From the NCBI GenBank assembly GCA_030141605.1, contig JAQGDQ010000033.1, forward strand, positions 372,001-436,000: a DNA stretch of 64,000 nucleotides, written 5' to 3'. The notes beneath the pieces were generated by a model. That model ran no database searches and had not been told where the DNA came from. It saw only the letters and a list, made by a program, of their open reading frames with translations. The translations under genes and the position numbers were made by a program. Of this stretch, positions 24,216 to 37,560 are shown piece after piece (the stretch's first letter is position 1; the number at the start of each line of letters is the position of its first letter). This stretch comes from Tubiluchus corallicola. Lineage: Eukaryota > Priapulida > Priapulimorpha > Priapulimorphida > Tubiluchidae.

Positions 24216-25814
24216 TTACATCATTGATGATGCATCACGCTGGTTACAGCTATCTCGTCCAAGTGACGTGTGCCTTGTATTAGGGTGCGAAAAGCGAGAC
24301 TCTAATGCCATTGATGTATTTTTCCATCCTCTTTTAAGCCGGTTACGAACGTCACGATTCATGTAGCAAAATACGAGAGCCACCAACGTACCTTGCATAC
24401 CCAACAATATGCTGTCCACAATTTGGTACTGATGGTAGCCTCTCACATAACAACGTGGCCTGTAGAACGTTGGAAAATACGTAATGCCAACAAGAGGTAG
24501 CATTAAGACGACAGCGTTGAACAATCTTCTAAAAAACTCGCGCCTTTCCATGTCCAGGTAATTTGATGGCTTAAGTTTTTTGTTGATAACATTGCTGACC
24601 TTTCCCACGAAAAATATACTCAGGACAAAGGAAGCTACAATGCAGCCATTTATGATCCACTCCAAGTTTCCAGCTGGGTGTGTCCAACATGCCTCTACTT
24701 GCTCCTCGGTGACCATTCTGGCAACTGTATAGCTTGCAGTTGGCAGAAGAGGAAACAGCCACCCGATGGCCATCATGTGATAAATGCGGCGGGAATCATT
24801 TGACTGGAAAAGCACAGTCACTTTCCAATGCAGATAGTAACACTCAACAAACATCCAACTGTATTTCGTAAGCATGAAATATTTGTGGGATAGTAAAGTG
24901 AATAACATACATCCTATTCCCGTCTGTACAGGTGTTTTAGCACCATCAAGATGTGGTAACACAATAACAACGTCATAAACGGTAAAGAGCATAGACGTTA
25001 GCAGATGGGAGATTAGAAAATTTATGTGTATGATGCGATCCTTGCGGCCGCGTCTCAGACTTTTGAAGTAGGCGAATATGATAAGCGCCGGGAATGTAGC
25101 GAATATATTGATGCACAAAACAATATCACGTATCAATAGACGATTTCTAATCATTTGAGAGACGACATCAGATTTGTGGCATTCCTTGTAGGAAGAAATT
25201 TGCCTGTGTGAATTCCTACACTGATCCCATGCCACAGCCCAAGATAGATTCCCATTTGCTATGCACCTTTTCTCTGAATAAGCTATTCCATAGTAAGGAC
25301 AGAAGCTTATATAATAGAACGGACAACTACCATAAATGATTTCATCAGCCGAAGCTTGTTTCCAACACTGTAATCCATCCCAGGTTGCAGGACATATTTT
25401 GAGATTTGTGGCTGGTGCCGAATTTACCATATGCGTTTGACAACAGTCTAGTGAGGCTTTAACACAGCTGAACCACCGTCTTTTCTGCTTTTCCGCATTC
25501 AGAAATGAACTAAACAGGTTAATCACCGAAACATGTGGAAAACCAAACCAAACGGAGCAGTTCAGTTCTGTCCATAAATTAGCCAATTCACTGTATGGAA
25601 AAAGTTCCATGTAGCACAAAGTGAATGCTAAATCCACATAAGTTGTGTAATTGACGTACCCCAAATCTGTTATGTGACACAACCCATTTTCATATTTGGG
25701 ATGATGTATCTCAACAGAACTGACATCTAGCTGATTAGCGCTTAAAACTGCCACAGAGCACTGTGTTGTAAAACACAATGCCATAATTATCAGAAAGCAA
25801 TGATTCAGTACCAT
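24216..25814 (-). CDS. Class B (secretin-type) peptide-hormone GPCR, single exon
   Basis: A 532-aa seven-helix receptor. A hydrophobic signal peptide (about 1-25) precedes a long ectodomain. The hormone-receptor domain (about 113-199) holds the six usual cysteines, at about 117, 141, 150, 164, 184 and 199, with the class B signature CPATWDGLQCW. Helices fall near 226-250, 262-288, 300-335, 345-366, 385-408, 428-450 and 462-485. GC at the top of helix 3 and CW in extracellular loop 2 give the class disulphide; helix 7 ends GTLVALVFCYMN, like the class B FQGFxVAxxYCFxN motif. The cytoplasmic tail is short and Ser/Arg-rich. This architecture signals through G proteins at the plasma membrane. The ligand cannot be read from the sequence. 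The full CDS is uninterrupted, while class B genes usually have many introns, which suggests a retrocopy or intron loss. Confidence 0.92.
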   Translation of the reverse strand: MVLNHCFLIIMALCFTTQCSVAVLSANQLDVSSVEIHHPKYENGLCHITDLGYVNYTTYVDLAFTLCYMELFPYSELANLWTELNCSVWFGFPHVSVINLFSSFLNAEKQKRRWFSCVKASLDCCQTHMVNSAPATNLKICPATWDGLQCWKQASADEIIYGSCPFYYISFCPYYGIAYSEKRCIANGNLSWAVAWDQCRNSHRQISSYKECHKSDVVSQMIRNRLLIRDIVLCINIFATFPALIIFAYFKSLRRGRKDRIIHINFLISHLLTSMLFTVYDVVIVLPHLDGAKTPVQTGIGCMLFTLLSHKYFMLTKYSWMFVECYYLHWKVTVLFQSNDSRRIYHMMAIGWLFPLLPTASYTVARMVTEEQVEACWTHPAGNLEWIINGCIVASFVLSIFFVGKVSNVINKKLKPSNYLDMERREFFRRLFNAVVLMLPLVGITYFPTFYRPRCYVRGYHQYQIVDSILLGMQGTLVALVFCYMNRDVRNRLKRGWKNTSMALESRFSHPNTRHTSLGRDSCNQRDASSMM

Positions 25815-27105
25815 TGTGCCTAGTATTTTTTCACCCTTTTTATGACGGAAGTTACCTATTGTATGTTGCTTGCCTTAAATAAAATCTGTCATTCTTCCGG
25901 AAAGTGCGCATGCCAAATGAAAGCTTGATATTTGGCGATCATTACCTGATATTCATAAAACTGTAGCATTGACACCGTATATCATGCGGTAAGTTAATAT
26001 ATCGTGTAAATCCCCCTCATTACAAGTGTTCAATACACGTCGTATGTCAACATACTTCGGTGATACCCGCCTTACTTGTAGTTCAAAGTCAACTTCATTC
26101 TCTCGGCTCAATAAATATTGACAAGTTGATTAACTTGTTAAGACTATCATGTATTTCCTTAATTCACGCGGTTCACAAAGAAAAGGTCTAGGTATAGATA
26201 AATTTTTATTGCGAGCGTTGACCTTTCGATATTATTTTGTGCTTAGAGAGAGCTAAGTCTATTGCAATAAAATTGATAAAATTGTCAGCTTAAAAGTTCA
26301 AAAGTGTTGAGCCTGGTTCTTTTCGAATTAACCTTGGCATAGGGCCACCTGCAAGAGCTTAAACTCGTATAGCTGTTAAGACACCATGGCAGTAATAGCA
26401 ATAGTAAGCATCATATTGTAATGGTGGTGGTCAACCAAGGTGATTAACTCGTCATTCTAATTAAACTGATGTTTGGCATGGTTGTGAAGTAAATGTGGAC
26501 TCTTGCGAGAACATACTTTGATTGACGAATTATGAGCCCATAGTGTTGTAGGTTAAGTTACTTGTGGTCACAAAAGAACACAGTTAAGACAATTGTAGCG
26601 ATGCAGTGTAATAATACAAATGCTAATATGGAACTGAGAGAACTAGCCCATTCACTAGCATTGAGATTTCCTGTTATCGATTATAAATGATGCAAGTGCT
26701 CATCATTTCTGGGAGGGATTACAACATCACACAGAGCGATTTTTAAAAAAGATTGATGTTTATTAAGATCCTAATAAATATCATGGTTTCTGCAATTTCT
26801 GTAATTGATTTGTTTCGCTAGTTAGCCACCAGACTACCACTGCCAATTATGCAGCCAATAGGCCTTTTTCACAACTTTTGACTGGTCAGCTGAGTTACTG
26901 CTCCCTGTAGCACTTGCTGATGACCCAACAAATGTTGTTGATTTGACCATGTGTAAAATGTGCGTTAAACGATTTTTTTACAATTTTGCGACAGCAGCAC
27001 AACCTCGGTGGATTAAATGTTAAATCAGGGTTATTCTTTCTAACAAATCCAGTAAATTTGAATAACGTAATACTACTGCAATTCCAAAGCCTGACCAAAT
27101 TTTAT
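25815..27105. other. Intergenic, upstream of the GPCR
   Basis: Contains the presumed GPCR promoter; no gene, RNA or element recognised. Confidence 0.45.
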
Positions 27106-27106
27106 T

Positions 27107-28030
27107 TATTTTATTTTATTTTATTTCACATTCGCTAAAATATACATTAAAAGAATAAATTGTAAAATAATAAAAATATAAATGTGATGAGAAGCGCAAA
27201 GAAGCAACCTACTTACATACGCCTATCGTACACAAGCCATTTGTCAGAATTTGAAAACTTCAGTCTATTTTGCAAAAGTTTACAATTGCCTGTAGTGACC
27301 ATATGTGTCACTTGCCGAACGGGTAGGGAATTTTATACGTAAATAACCCACGGTCAGAGAAGAAAAACCCTAAACCTTTTTCATTCGTTCAACAAACATA
27401 CAACTTGGGACTATTACTACTTTTTTGTCCTTCTTGTTAAAATATTTTTCGAGATCTAAGCCAACATCCCTATGAATTATTTTGTAGCACATGACCAAAT
27501 CGTTTAGTAATCTGCTATCTGAAAATTTTAAAAGAAGGGATTAGAGTTGTTCTGGATAGGTTTCATACGTAATCGCTGAGTAACATGTGTAAAATAATCG
27601 CCTTGTAAAATATCTTTGCACATTTTCAACATTATCTACGTCCACATACAATGAAGAGCTGCATTTAGGGAGCAATATTCAACTATAGGCTTCACACAAA
27701 CTTTAAATGTTATAAGAAGAACGTTCCTATATATTCTTAGTACTAAAACGTACCAATGTACATGTGCTCGTTATTCTATCGGCACGGGAAGACATTTCAA
27801 TGCAAGGTACTTTAGCCTTTAACTCTTACCTAAGGTCTTAACAACAAAAGAGTCTGGAATTGCGCAATTGTTCATGAAATAGCTATTACTGGGATTATTG
27901 TAATCCAATCCAGGAAACAGCTTTTTATGCCAAACATTACTGTCAGCTGACTAACGGTATCGAAGGCCTTTTGGAAATCAATATTGGAACAAAATTTTTG
28001 CCCATGTTGATAACAACATTCCTGTATACT
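27107..28030 (-). mobile_element. Truncated LINE with reverse transcriptase remains and AATAA-type tail
   Basis: Minus strand. Near 27955-27990 the motif-A region reads DFQKAFDTVS; near 27640-27690 VKPIVEYC; near 27590-27620 VENVQRYFTRRL; near 27470-27510 DLVMCYKIIHRDVGLDLEKY. These are the ordered landmarks of a CR1/jockey-type reverse transcriptase, spread over several frames. The element ends at about 27107 in ATAAAATAAAATAAAATAAA, a LINE-type tail. Several stops show it is inactive. It is a separate copy from the one at 7975-9133. Confidence 0.8.
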
Positions 28031-28405
28031 TTATATACTTTTTAACAACTTTCAATTAAATTAGTTTATTACAGTATTATTAGTTTGTGAAAATGTGGCG
28101 AGGAAATTAAGAGGTGCTATGATAAAATCGCACAATAATTTCGTAAAACAACAACCAACTCGGCTGTTAGAAACATGATTATAAATTTTTATAGAGCATT
28201 GTTGTTTTTTGAAAGCTAAGCTAAACTATTTCTCGAGAAATTGCAGTCAGATGCTTCCCTATAATTTGGGTAACACAGGCTGCGCCATAAAAGTCGTTCT
28301 TGCTAAAATATGTAAGGGCTCACATAAAGAAATTGTTACAGCAACAAAGGGCTTCCAATGCTCGTGCTTCAAACATTTGAATTGTAGGAGAAGGGGGCGT
28401 CACTG
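28031..28405. other. Intergenic, nothing recognised
   Basis: AT-rich spacer between the LINE and the CA repeat. Confidence 0.45.
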
Positions 28406-28440
28406 TACACACACGCACACGCGCACGCACACGCACACGC

Positions 28441-28510
<70 letters not shown>
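28406..28510. repeat. (CA)n microsatellite with CG and CCCA interruptions
   Basis: About 100 bp of CA repeat, interrupted at its left by CGCACACG units. Frames rich in Thr-His or Val-Cys across it are artefacts. Confidence 0.97.
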
Positions 28511-31500
28511 AGATTAAAACCATTTTCCGAAACGAAGCTGTAATTACATAGTGTCACTGAACTCAAAATAATACATTTCGAGTAGAGAATTATTGCAGTC
28601 GACGTACGATGTAAATCTCTTCAGAGATATTGTTTCGTAAAAAGCCTGATGGGATTGCTGTAATTTGAACGTAGCTGACTAGACAGCATGTAAAAATTAC
28701 TCATACATCATCGTTGGCATTTTCTTCCAAGAAAACTTCACAGTTTGCAGTCGCTTGAAAAACAATACCGCATCTGTGAAAACCATGTGTTGACGATTTA
28801 ACTTGAAGTTACCTAAAGGAATTTATGAACTCAGACAGACTTGGCAACAAAGCACACTCATTATGAATTTTAATGAAAGCATAAGCGCAATGTCAATTAT
28901 AGCTATAATATTATGTCTGAATTAGGTCTAATTACAAAGTTATAAGCATCTTGTAGTCATATAGTCGCCTATATAGCTCCGTACCGTGCAATTAAACTAC
29001 ATTTGGTGGCTCTACAGAGTGGGCCAAGCATGATCATGACGAAAGCCAAGACGGGTCACGTGATCAGTGAAAGAAGTAAGCAAGTAAACCCCCAAATTAC
29101 CCCACCACTTGCTTATCCAACTTCTGGGTGGGAAGCTGCAATCGAGTTTCAGTGCCGATATCCTACACTTATTGTTCTTCATAGCATCGTATTGAATATA
29201 AAGGTTAGTGCTTCGAGAAGTTTACTAATTATTTAATGAATTTCTTATCTTATGTAAGATATATTTTAAGTACAAATTTCGTCATTTTGACTGTTTCTTG
29301 ATGCAAAACATGAGGCATTAATCAAAGCTGGCATAAATCGCATTCGCTGGTATAGTAAATCGTACTGAATTAACCATTCAACGATATTTCATGATCGCAA
29401 AATAGTAAAGATGACTTTTTGCTTTTATTTTATGTCGAAGTTTCCCAAGTTTTCTTTTTTCCACCAAACGTTTCATCACTCATCACGAGCACAAAATGAA
29501 GCGTGAAAGGTCTGTAATAATAATAGTCATGTGCCAGATAAACTTGTTTGAACCTTTCCGCAAACTTTTTTGCACTAGTATGGAAGTAAAGTACCCAAGT
29601 TAAAACGTTCATCTAAAACAGGGCAATTTGACTCGGACAATTTAGCGTGTTTCATATTCTTCTAATAATTTGGCAAAAAATAGCTAGTGTACTTGGCCGC
29701 TGCTAATGATCATGACATATGTACGACTTTTACCGTTTAACTGTAGTAGGAAACAGCTTGTAGTGTGGTTGCCATCAACATAAAAAATCGTTATGTAGAT
29801 AGTTAATTAGCATTACTTAGTGTAAGGTTGACTGAATGTTCACTGTTTGAGTGAATGTTTTTTTTCACTGCAAAGTGACTAAATAACACAGTAACTATAG
29901 TTCCCATTTTTGTGACATATTTTTCAATGTCCATTTTGTCAGCTTAACGCATTTATTTGCATAAACTTGAATCTTGCCTCGAAGCCCGTCTTGACAGATG
30001 GGTGATTTACTGTAGATGATCAGTTGATCAGACTTTCAGACAAAACAGAAGATCCCACGGACATCTGTGAAACAGTTATACTGGGATTTAACTGTATCTG
30101 GCACGTGCCCCGTCTGCAATCAAAACACTCCTCACATAGTTCAACGTATCCCAGTTGTTTTTGGCAGCAGCTCAGCGATTAACAGCATCCCGACGCTTGT
30201 TGCAACACACACTGTCCCAGATTTTTTAAATGCCAAATTTTTGTCTGCTTAAAAGTTGTGCGTTTCTTGTAAGATCTTTCACAGGTTGTTTAATGACAAC
30301 TTGTTTGTAGTTATTACGAATACTGCAGAATTCAAAACCTGAAAGTCAAACTAAACAAGGTTGTAAATTGATTACATTTGGCTTCTTTCAGTAACTTCAG
30401 AAGCGAAATCGCTAACTTAGCTATGACCTTTGTATGCCATTACACCCACAATAATACTGCGTCCTATCATTCATTGCGTCATAAGCGTAGAATTTAGAAT
30501 ACTAGACGTGTTTGAAACGCTAAAGCATCTTGTTTCAGCTGATATGTGTTTACTAAGAAAATCGTTTCAGGCAAAGGAGCAAAACTAGTTTGTTAAACAT
30601 GTTCAGAAATTAAAGTTCCGGCCTCACCTTTAAATCGTGATGGCTTAACAAAACAGTCTGGCTTCTAAAACAGGATTAAGAATAACAAACACGTTACGTG
30701 GCATGAATGAGAAACGATGAGAAAATAATGTTAAGGCCTACCCCGAATTTTAAGCAGATTTATCATTATACGGCCTGTACATGTGCAAGTTCGCTAATAG
30801 AAATAAATCGGCCAATCACTGGTTCCCCAGGTCGCAGATACATGTTCTTGGAAAAAGGAGCGCTCTGCACATGACAAACTGTCTGTCAGTCTTGTCACAA
30901 TAACATTACAATACCATGGTTAGAATCATCATAACAAAGATTTTTGGAATTTTTTGTCCCAAAGAAGCCACACTCGAAGTTATTTCTCTGCTTAGTTATT
31001 TAATGTTATAAGAATAGTTTATTGTCTTCCACATAAAAATAACCGCGTAAAGGTTATGGGCTGCTACGTTAAAAGTACTGGACGGATCAAGAACAATATT
31101 TAATACCTGCTTGTGTGTTGGCCTATTTTTATAGTAATAAAATATAACAGCAAAGCAGTACAAACAAGCATTTAGATTGCTAATTGGTTCTTAATAGTTT
31201 ACTGGGCTTTTTAGCACCGTTATAGTAGTTTTTTAAATTTACGGTATTTATCAGCTTGCTACTGTCCGCCACTATTAATTTAACCTGTTGATTTTGAAGT
31301 GCGTGGTGTCGCGTGCATAACCTCTATAAAAGAATTTGCTACTTGTAAATGAATAAAAAACGATTCGCCTAAAATAACTCAATTAAAGATAGTGCAACTT
31401 CATGATAATGTTATGCTTACACAGAACACAGCTACATCTACAGCTACAACTACATCTATATGGATTAAATAAAGATTTATATCGTTCTCAGATCATGTGC

Positions 31501-33950
31501 TTTCGAAGCACTCCGTCTAAGCATTAATAGAAACGCCAAGTTTGGAGCAAGATGTTTACATGAAATTCTGTTGATGAAAGAAAAAAACAGGTGGTAATTC
31601 ATAGATTAATTAAGCTAAAATGATTCGTGTTGAAGAGGAATGCTTCGCAGAATCTGTGCTAGTAACACTGCGTCAAAACAAAGTCAAAATGTTTTGCTAG
31701 ATTATATGCCCAATTTTGTAATTGACTCATCGATGAACTTTATGATGATGAAACTAAAGTTCATACACCAATGCTGAGAGTGATTCAACGTGTTGTTGAA
31801 GGTATTGTTCTGTAGGAACATCTTGGCAACTTTTAATTACCATAAATCCTAGCTGTGCAGTTTTGTAGTGGGGCAGCCACAATCCAAATACTGAATATTT
31901 TATGGAAGGTCATTTATTAAAAATGAATTAAATTATCTTAAAATCAGCTAAAATGGAAACTTATCATAACTTGTGTGCTGTACAAAGCTTGTGACGCTAC
32001 TGTTAGAAAGCAAGTTTTATGATTTGGTTCTACTATGGCTGCGGCTAGTTACAAAATTTTAACCTTAAAGCAAACGCAGTAGTTCGAAAATAACTCGGAC
32101 AATAGCGGGGCCATTTGAACGTTAAGGAATCTGATCAATAGTGATTTTGCGTATCCTAAATTTGCAAGGAAATTTGAGTGGCTTTCACGCACCAATTTTC
32201 TGAACCTTGTTCATTATAAAAAGACGTTATTTTTCAAAGTGCAGCAGTGCATACTGTTCTTGTCTACATTAAAGGCGAAGGTAAGGTTGGCCAAACAAAT
32301 TTCAATTAAGCTGTCTTTCTTCCGCTAACTTCTCTGAAGAAGTATGTTAAGAATTTTTTAATGTAAACGGAGTGATTTTGTGCAGCAAGTGCAACAACTA
32401 CCCAGTTTATGACAGGCCTGCTCGCCTTTGTTTAAATAGCTCCGAAGATATTACTGAAACTTTAGGATCCTGTATTTAGGGACATGCATGTTTGACAGTC
32501 ATTTTCAATTACCGAACAGTTGCCCAGTCTGGGTCACGCTACACGAAAGGACAATTACCACATTTGATAATTGGTTATTGCTGCTTTGCATTTATCCTAT
32601 ACAGAGGAACAACTGTTCAGTTTATGAGATGACCTGAATCGAAGGAAACTCACTAGATTTAAAAATCCTGAATAGAGGAACAATTAGATTTGCCAAGTTA
32701 AGAATGTAACTCTATAATGTGCAATAACTACAAGTTTTTAAATCGCCTTCAACAGAGAGAAATTATCAGGACTGAAAGACGAAGTCAAGTAGTCTAGAAG
32801 TTATTTTTTTTCAAATCCAAGGACAGTTAAACATGAAAGTAAAGAGTGTGTGAATGGAACGATGATGACGGTAATGATAAATCTTTTATTTACATCTATA
32901 ATTTACAGAATACATAATCATGCATATTGCTCCTATTTGAGCGGAAGAGAATCGCACAATCAAATCTAATTGTTTTTTAGATGTACCATAATAACTTACA
33001 TCTATAGCTGCCTGATTCTGGATTTAGTCCTTCATCGCATCTTAACTGTTCCCATTTTCTGCTTATTTTCTACATTAAACTCAGGATGTTTTTACAAAAA
33101 GGATCATGCTGCCATGCGGTGCAGATGTACTGTGCTTATTCTGGCTGGCAGCCAAAAGTCAATGTATACAAAATGAAAATCGCATTTCTGATGCACCCTT
33201 ACCAACTGAGGCCAGGTGAAGTTTTCTTCGGAAAGTTTCTCTCTCACTGAAAAGTGATTGCAGATTTAATTGTGGTATCGTGAACATGTATAAACTGGAT
33301 ATTGTAGTCAATAACCAAATCCGACTGCCCGTGGCAGGCGGAAGTTTCTCTTTTAGGCAGATTATTTTCACATAATGACTGTCCATGAAAAACACATCTA
33401 AGTCCGCTTTTTATCTGTTTAATCATTATTGTGACAAATTTTAAGGCTAATGTGATTGACGGCGGTGTATAATCATTCAAAAAGATCATTTATATTTGCT
33501 TAATGTGAATATAGAATACTAATCTTAATCAGTTATTAAGATTATTTGTATCTACTCTCTACAGAAAGATATGGGCGCCGAATAGAATAGACTGCATTAA
33601 ATTTGTTACTAGGACGTTGTTCCAACAGTTTTTGTAATTTAGAAGGCCTAACAGACACCGATGATATGTGTGTTTGTAGGACAGACATACAAACGTCAAC
33701 GCATTTAGTTTTCCATTACTCCTTAGTAAGAACCAACCTACAACAACAAAACTAATTGAGAATAGCTATGCCAAGTTTTGATCTAAAATATATATATATA
33801 TATATTGTTATCGAGACAAAAATGCTTGTTGTGCACTTGTAAATGTTGTTAAAGATTTTACGTTATAAGTTAAATTGGAAATGCAGTTTTTGTTCTTTGA
33901 AGTTCGACGTGTAAGCCATACACCGTAGTATTTTTTTGCATTGTATTCCT
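28511..33950. other. Long intergenic stretch, nothing supported
   Basis: About 5.4 kb without a convincing gene. Open frames are all under 85 codons (for example 29003-29236 plus, which ends before a GTTAGT that could be a donor) and match no family I recognise. Dense stop codons and AT-rich composition suggest neutral DNA. Confidence 0.5.
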
Positions 33951-34176
33951 TGTCACTCACCCAATATCATTGTAAATTTGGGTGATTTTTTAATTATTTT
34001 TTGCCTTTCTATTTAAACTCTTATTTTATTTAAGTTATTTTGTTTAAGGCTGTGCGTTAACTTTGTATTTGTAATATTATGTAACTGTATAATGCGCATG
34101 TTTCACAAAGTAAAGTTCTTTCCCCTGTAAAATAGAAGGGCTATATTATTATCGTACATAATAGTATGAAATAAAC
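33951..34176 (+). mobile_element. Probable LINE 3' UTR feeding into a triplet array
   Basis: The block ending GTAAAATAGAAGGGCTATATTATTATCGTACATAATAGTATGAAATAAACATT, abutting a triplet array, has the look of LINE 3' ends: a short conserved-looking UTR, an AATAAA, then simple repeat. No reverse transcriptase was found upstream, so the call rests on this end alone. Confidence 0.45.
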
Positions 34177-34612
<436 letters not shown>

Positions 34613-35494
34613 TTTAGGTACATATGCCTAAAAACTGCTCTTCAGGAATTTGGTATTAACAAACATTTACGGTAAGATGTAATTGAAAGGCTATATCAAA
34701 AACGGCATGAAATTGCTTTACGTTTGACAAACACATTTGCTGAAGAAGCAAATGCTGAAGTAATGCTGGCACAGTGACCTCTTTTCCCATACTTTATACG
34801 ATACGGATAGCGAAAACCCGATGCAATTGCGTTTGCCAAAAAAGATTTTTGTATGTTTATAGAAAATAAACATATCAGGGATAATATTTTTATGGTAAAT
34901 AGGCCTCGATGTTGGTATATTGTCTTGTACAACAAGCACCATACAGGTCAGCTCTGCATATTATTTACTCATCTGTCTCGTACTATAGAAAATAGGCCTG
35001 CATAAACAGTTGGCGTTCCCGAATTTTGACCAACCCGGGCGCGCAGTTCACTACAAATTTTTCGCGGGTGCGAATCACGATCACATGTGGATAGGATCAT
35101 AGGAAACGCAATCAGTTTCTGGTAGTGCTCAAGTGGTCATTAAGTCTTGGATAGTTTTGATGAAAAACACACATTTTCCTTTAACATCTCCCAAACCTGA
35201 ATTCAGACACCGTTATAATAGGCGCCGGGCGTGCAATTTGGTGCTTTAGCCGCCGCGGTAATCACAACACACTAAGTTTATCTTCCGCATACGATGTAAG
35301 TGGTGATAAAGCAAAACAAATACATGCTAGGCTGCGAGAGAAAGGCAAATTGAAAAGATTAACATTTGTGTGAGCTGGATTTTTCTGTTACCCTCAGACC
35401 CCGAGGCTCCACCGTGCATAATGCTATTGACACATTATCTAGAACTTTCGAGAAAGTGGCTTCGTCAGAGTTCGTTGCAACGCCACGGTCGTAT
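34613..35494. other. Intergenic, nothing recognised
   Basis: No supported feature between the triplet array and the palindrome. Confidence 0.45.
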
Positions 35495-35764
35495 CAATGA
35501 GTTACTCATTTTGCGGTACAAGCGAGATTCGCCAGCGTACACTTTGCAATTGCACAATTCGTCAGTACACACTTCGTCAGTAAATATCGCGAATTTAATG
35601 ATATTACCGTTGCGCCTCAATTAATAATTAATAATTAACTGAGGCGTAACGGTAATATCATTAAATTCGCGATATTTACTGACGAAGTGTGTACTGACGA
35701 ATTGTGCAATTGCAAAGTGTACGCTGGCGAATCTCGCTTGTACCGTGAAATGAGTAACTCATTG
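35495..35764. repeat. Near-perfect 270-bp palindrome
   Basis: Left arm about 35495-35625 and right arm about 35635-35764 are reverse complements with only about four differences, all transitions, and almost no spacer (an AT-rich TTAATAATTAATAATTAA centre). Both outer ends read CAATGAGTTACTCATTT on their own strand. Within each arm CGTCAGTA recurs. Flanks outside the arms do not match each other. It may be a foldback-type or MITE-like element, or a templated inversion. No clear target-site duplication was seen. Confidence 0.95.
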
Positions 35765-36473
35765 GTCTTATTGATAAAATAAACACTAATAGTAATGATA
35801 ACTTATTTTGTGAAAAGCTTATACATTTTGTCATTTTTGATACATGAATATTTCGTTTCGTCAGTACAACCTTTCCAAATCATCTTGCTCTTAAAAAAAT
35901 TGCCAGTCGAGTAAACCTATTGTTTTATAAGTAGCTATATACGCCTATTATAATAGTTCATACTTGTCACACTCTATCTGTTAACAAACAGTTGTAACAC
36001 ATTTTTGACTTAATTTAGTATTCAGTTTTTTAACTATGGCTGTTTGACAAATACAACACAAATTTTGAACATTTGTGCTCAGCCAAAGAGGATATAATAT
36101 TACGCAGAACAAATAATAACAGAATAATTTAAATGTAAACACGACCTTTATATTTCTAGTGGTTTATATTTGGGATGATCTTAAAATAGTGTTAAAGCAA
36201 AAAAGGTTTGACCTTATATCCACCAGTACGAGACCAATACTTCCGTACTGGAAATTTCTTCACAAGCTTCTTGCAGCTTCGTGGGCTACTACCTCAACCT
36301 AGCGGCGGAAATATGAAACTGTTAGAGATGACAACCGACTAATAGCGACTGCTTTTACTCCCGTTGCATCAGCCACATCACTTCAAATTAACTTCACATT
36401 TTCTATACTGGCATTTACCAAATTTGAATTTTAGGTCGCATTCCCATTGCATTGTTTACTATTTTTTCATAGC
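35765..36473. other. Intergenic, nothing recognised
   Basis: AT-rich spacer between the palindrome and the Gypsy remnant. Confidence 0.45.
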
Positions 36474-37560
36474 TTAATCATGAAGACCATTGTCCGTGCC
36501 AGCTACTGTGATATCGTCCATAATTGCAAAAGCTCCATCAACACCTTCAACCATAATCCTTTGAGAAATTTCCGGCGCCGGCTCAATACCGAAAGGAAGC
36601 TTCCCCAATCTAAATTTCCCTAAAGGAGTATTCATTTTCCTCACGTCCACAACAGAAAATGCTTTAGCATAAGGCATTGAAGACGTTACTTCCTCTATAG
36701 TAGGGATAGGGCAATTTTCCCTTTGAGTGGCTTTATTCGGATCTGAAGGTTTAAGACATACGAGAACTTAGTTTTCACCTCTATTTGCATGGAGCTTACC
36801 CAGTTTGTTGGCTGTTGGACGTTAGCAATATATTCTCTTTCCATTTCCTTCAGTTTTTCTATGTGTAGAATACCTCCTTGGACTATGCGGATACATAGTT
36901 TACAATTAGGATCAATTTTAGCACATATGTATACCTGGTAAAGTTCCCGTACTTTTCATTACTTTAGGAAACATCATGCAAGCATTTTTGCTTAAGTACT
37001 CTTCTTGTTTTAAATGTACTCTGTTAGTCCCAGATTTTCCTGTGAAAATAAGTGTTTGGTCCATGTCACCTAAATAATACTTAAGATCTAACTGCTTCTT
37101 CTTCCATCTTGTAGTCACTTTTACATACCCTATCAACATAGCCTTAACAAGATTGTTGCGACAACTCAAAGTTTTTACTAATTTGCACGGCAGAAGACAT
37201 TGTGCTGTACCAGTATCTATTTTGAGTAACACGTTTTGGTTTGCTGTGGTCATAGTTGCATGCCAGTCATCGATGTTTCCATCTGCATTATTTACAGTTT
37301 TAATCATTCCGAAAACATCTCTCTCTGCCCTATCGGGTGAGACCTTCTTTTTGCACTTATTGAAAATCTTGTGAACAGGGTACTGCAATTTAAAATGTAC
37401 TTCATAACCGCATCATAGGCACTCTTTTTTTACTAGGTAACCGTTTTGGTCAAGAGTATTATTTTTAGCGCGAGATTTTGATCTCACATTGCATGCAAGT
37501 AACAGGTCTCGATTTAATTTTTCGTTTAGGACGCACACTGTGAAATTTTGCTGTCATCAC
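36474..37560 (-). mobile_element. Ty3/Gypsy LTR-retrotransposon fragment: zinc knuckle, protease, reverse transcriptase start
   Basis: Minus strand, in the right order. A degenerate zinc-knuckle region (CGYEVHFK ... NKCKKK) lies near 37340-37420. The protease active site reads KIDTGTAQCLLP near 37205. A linker contains PTNWVSS near 36790-36830, the PTDWVSS block at the start of Gypsy reverse transcriptases. The catalytic region 36474-36677 holds NTPLGKFRLGKLPFGIEPAP and IMDDI, where the family has a (Y/V)-x-D-D box. Frames change between the protease and reverse transcriptase parts and stops are present. No long terminal repeats, RNase H or integrase were found, so this is an inactive internal fragment. 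Confidence 0.85.
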
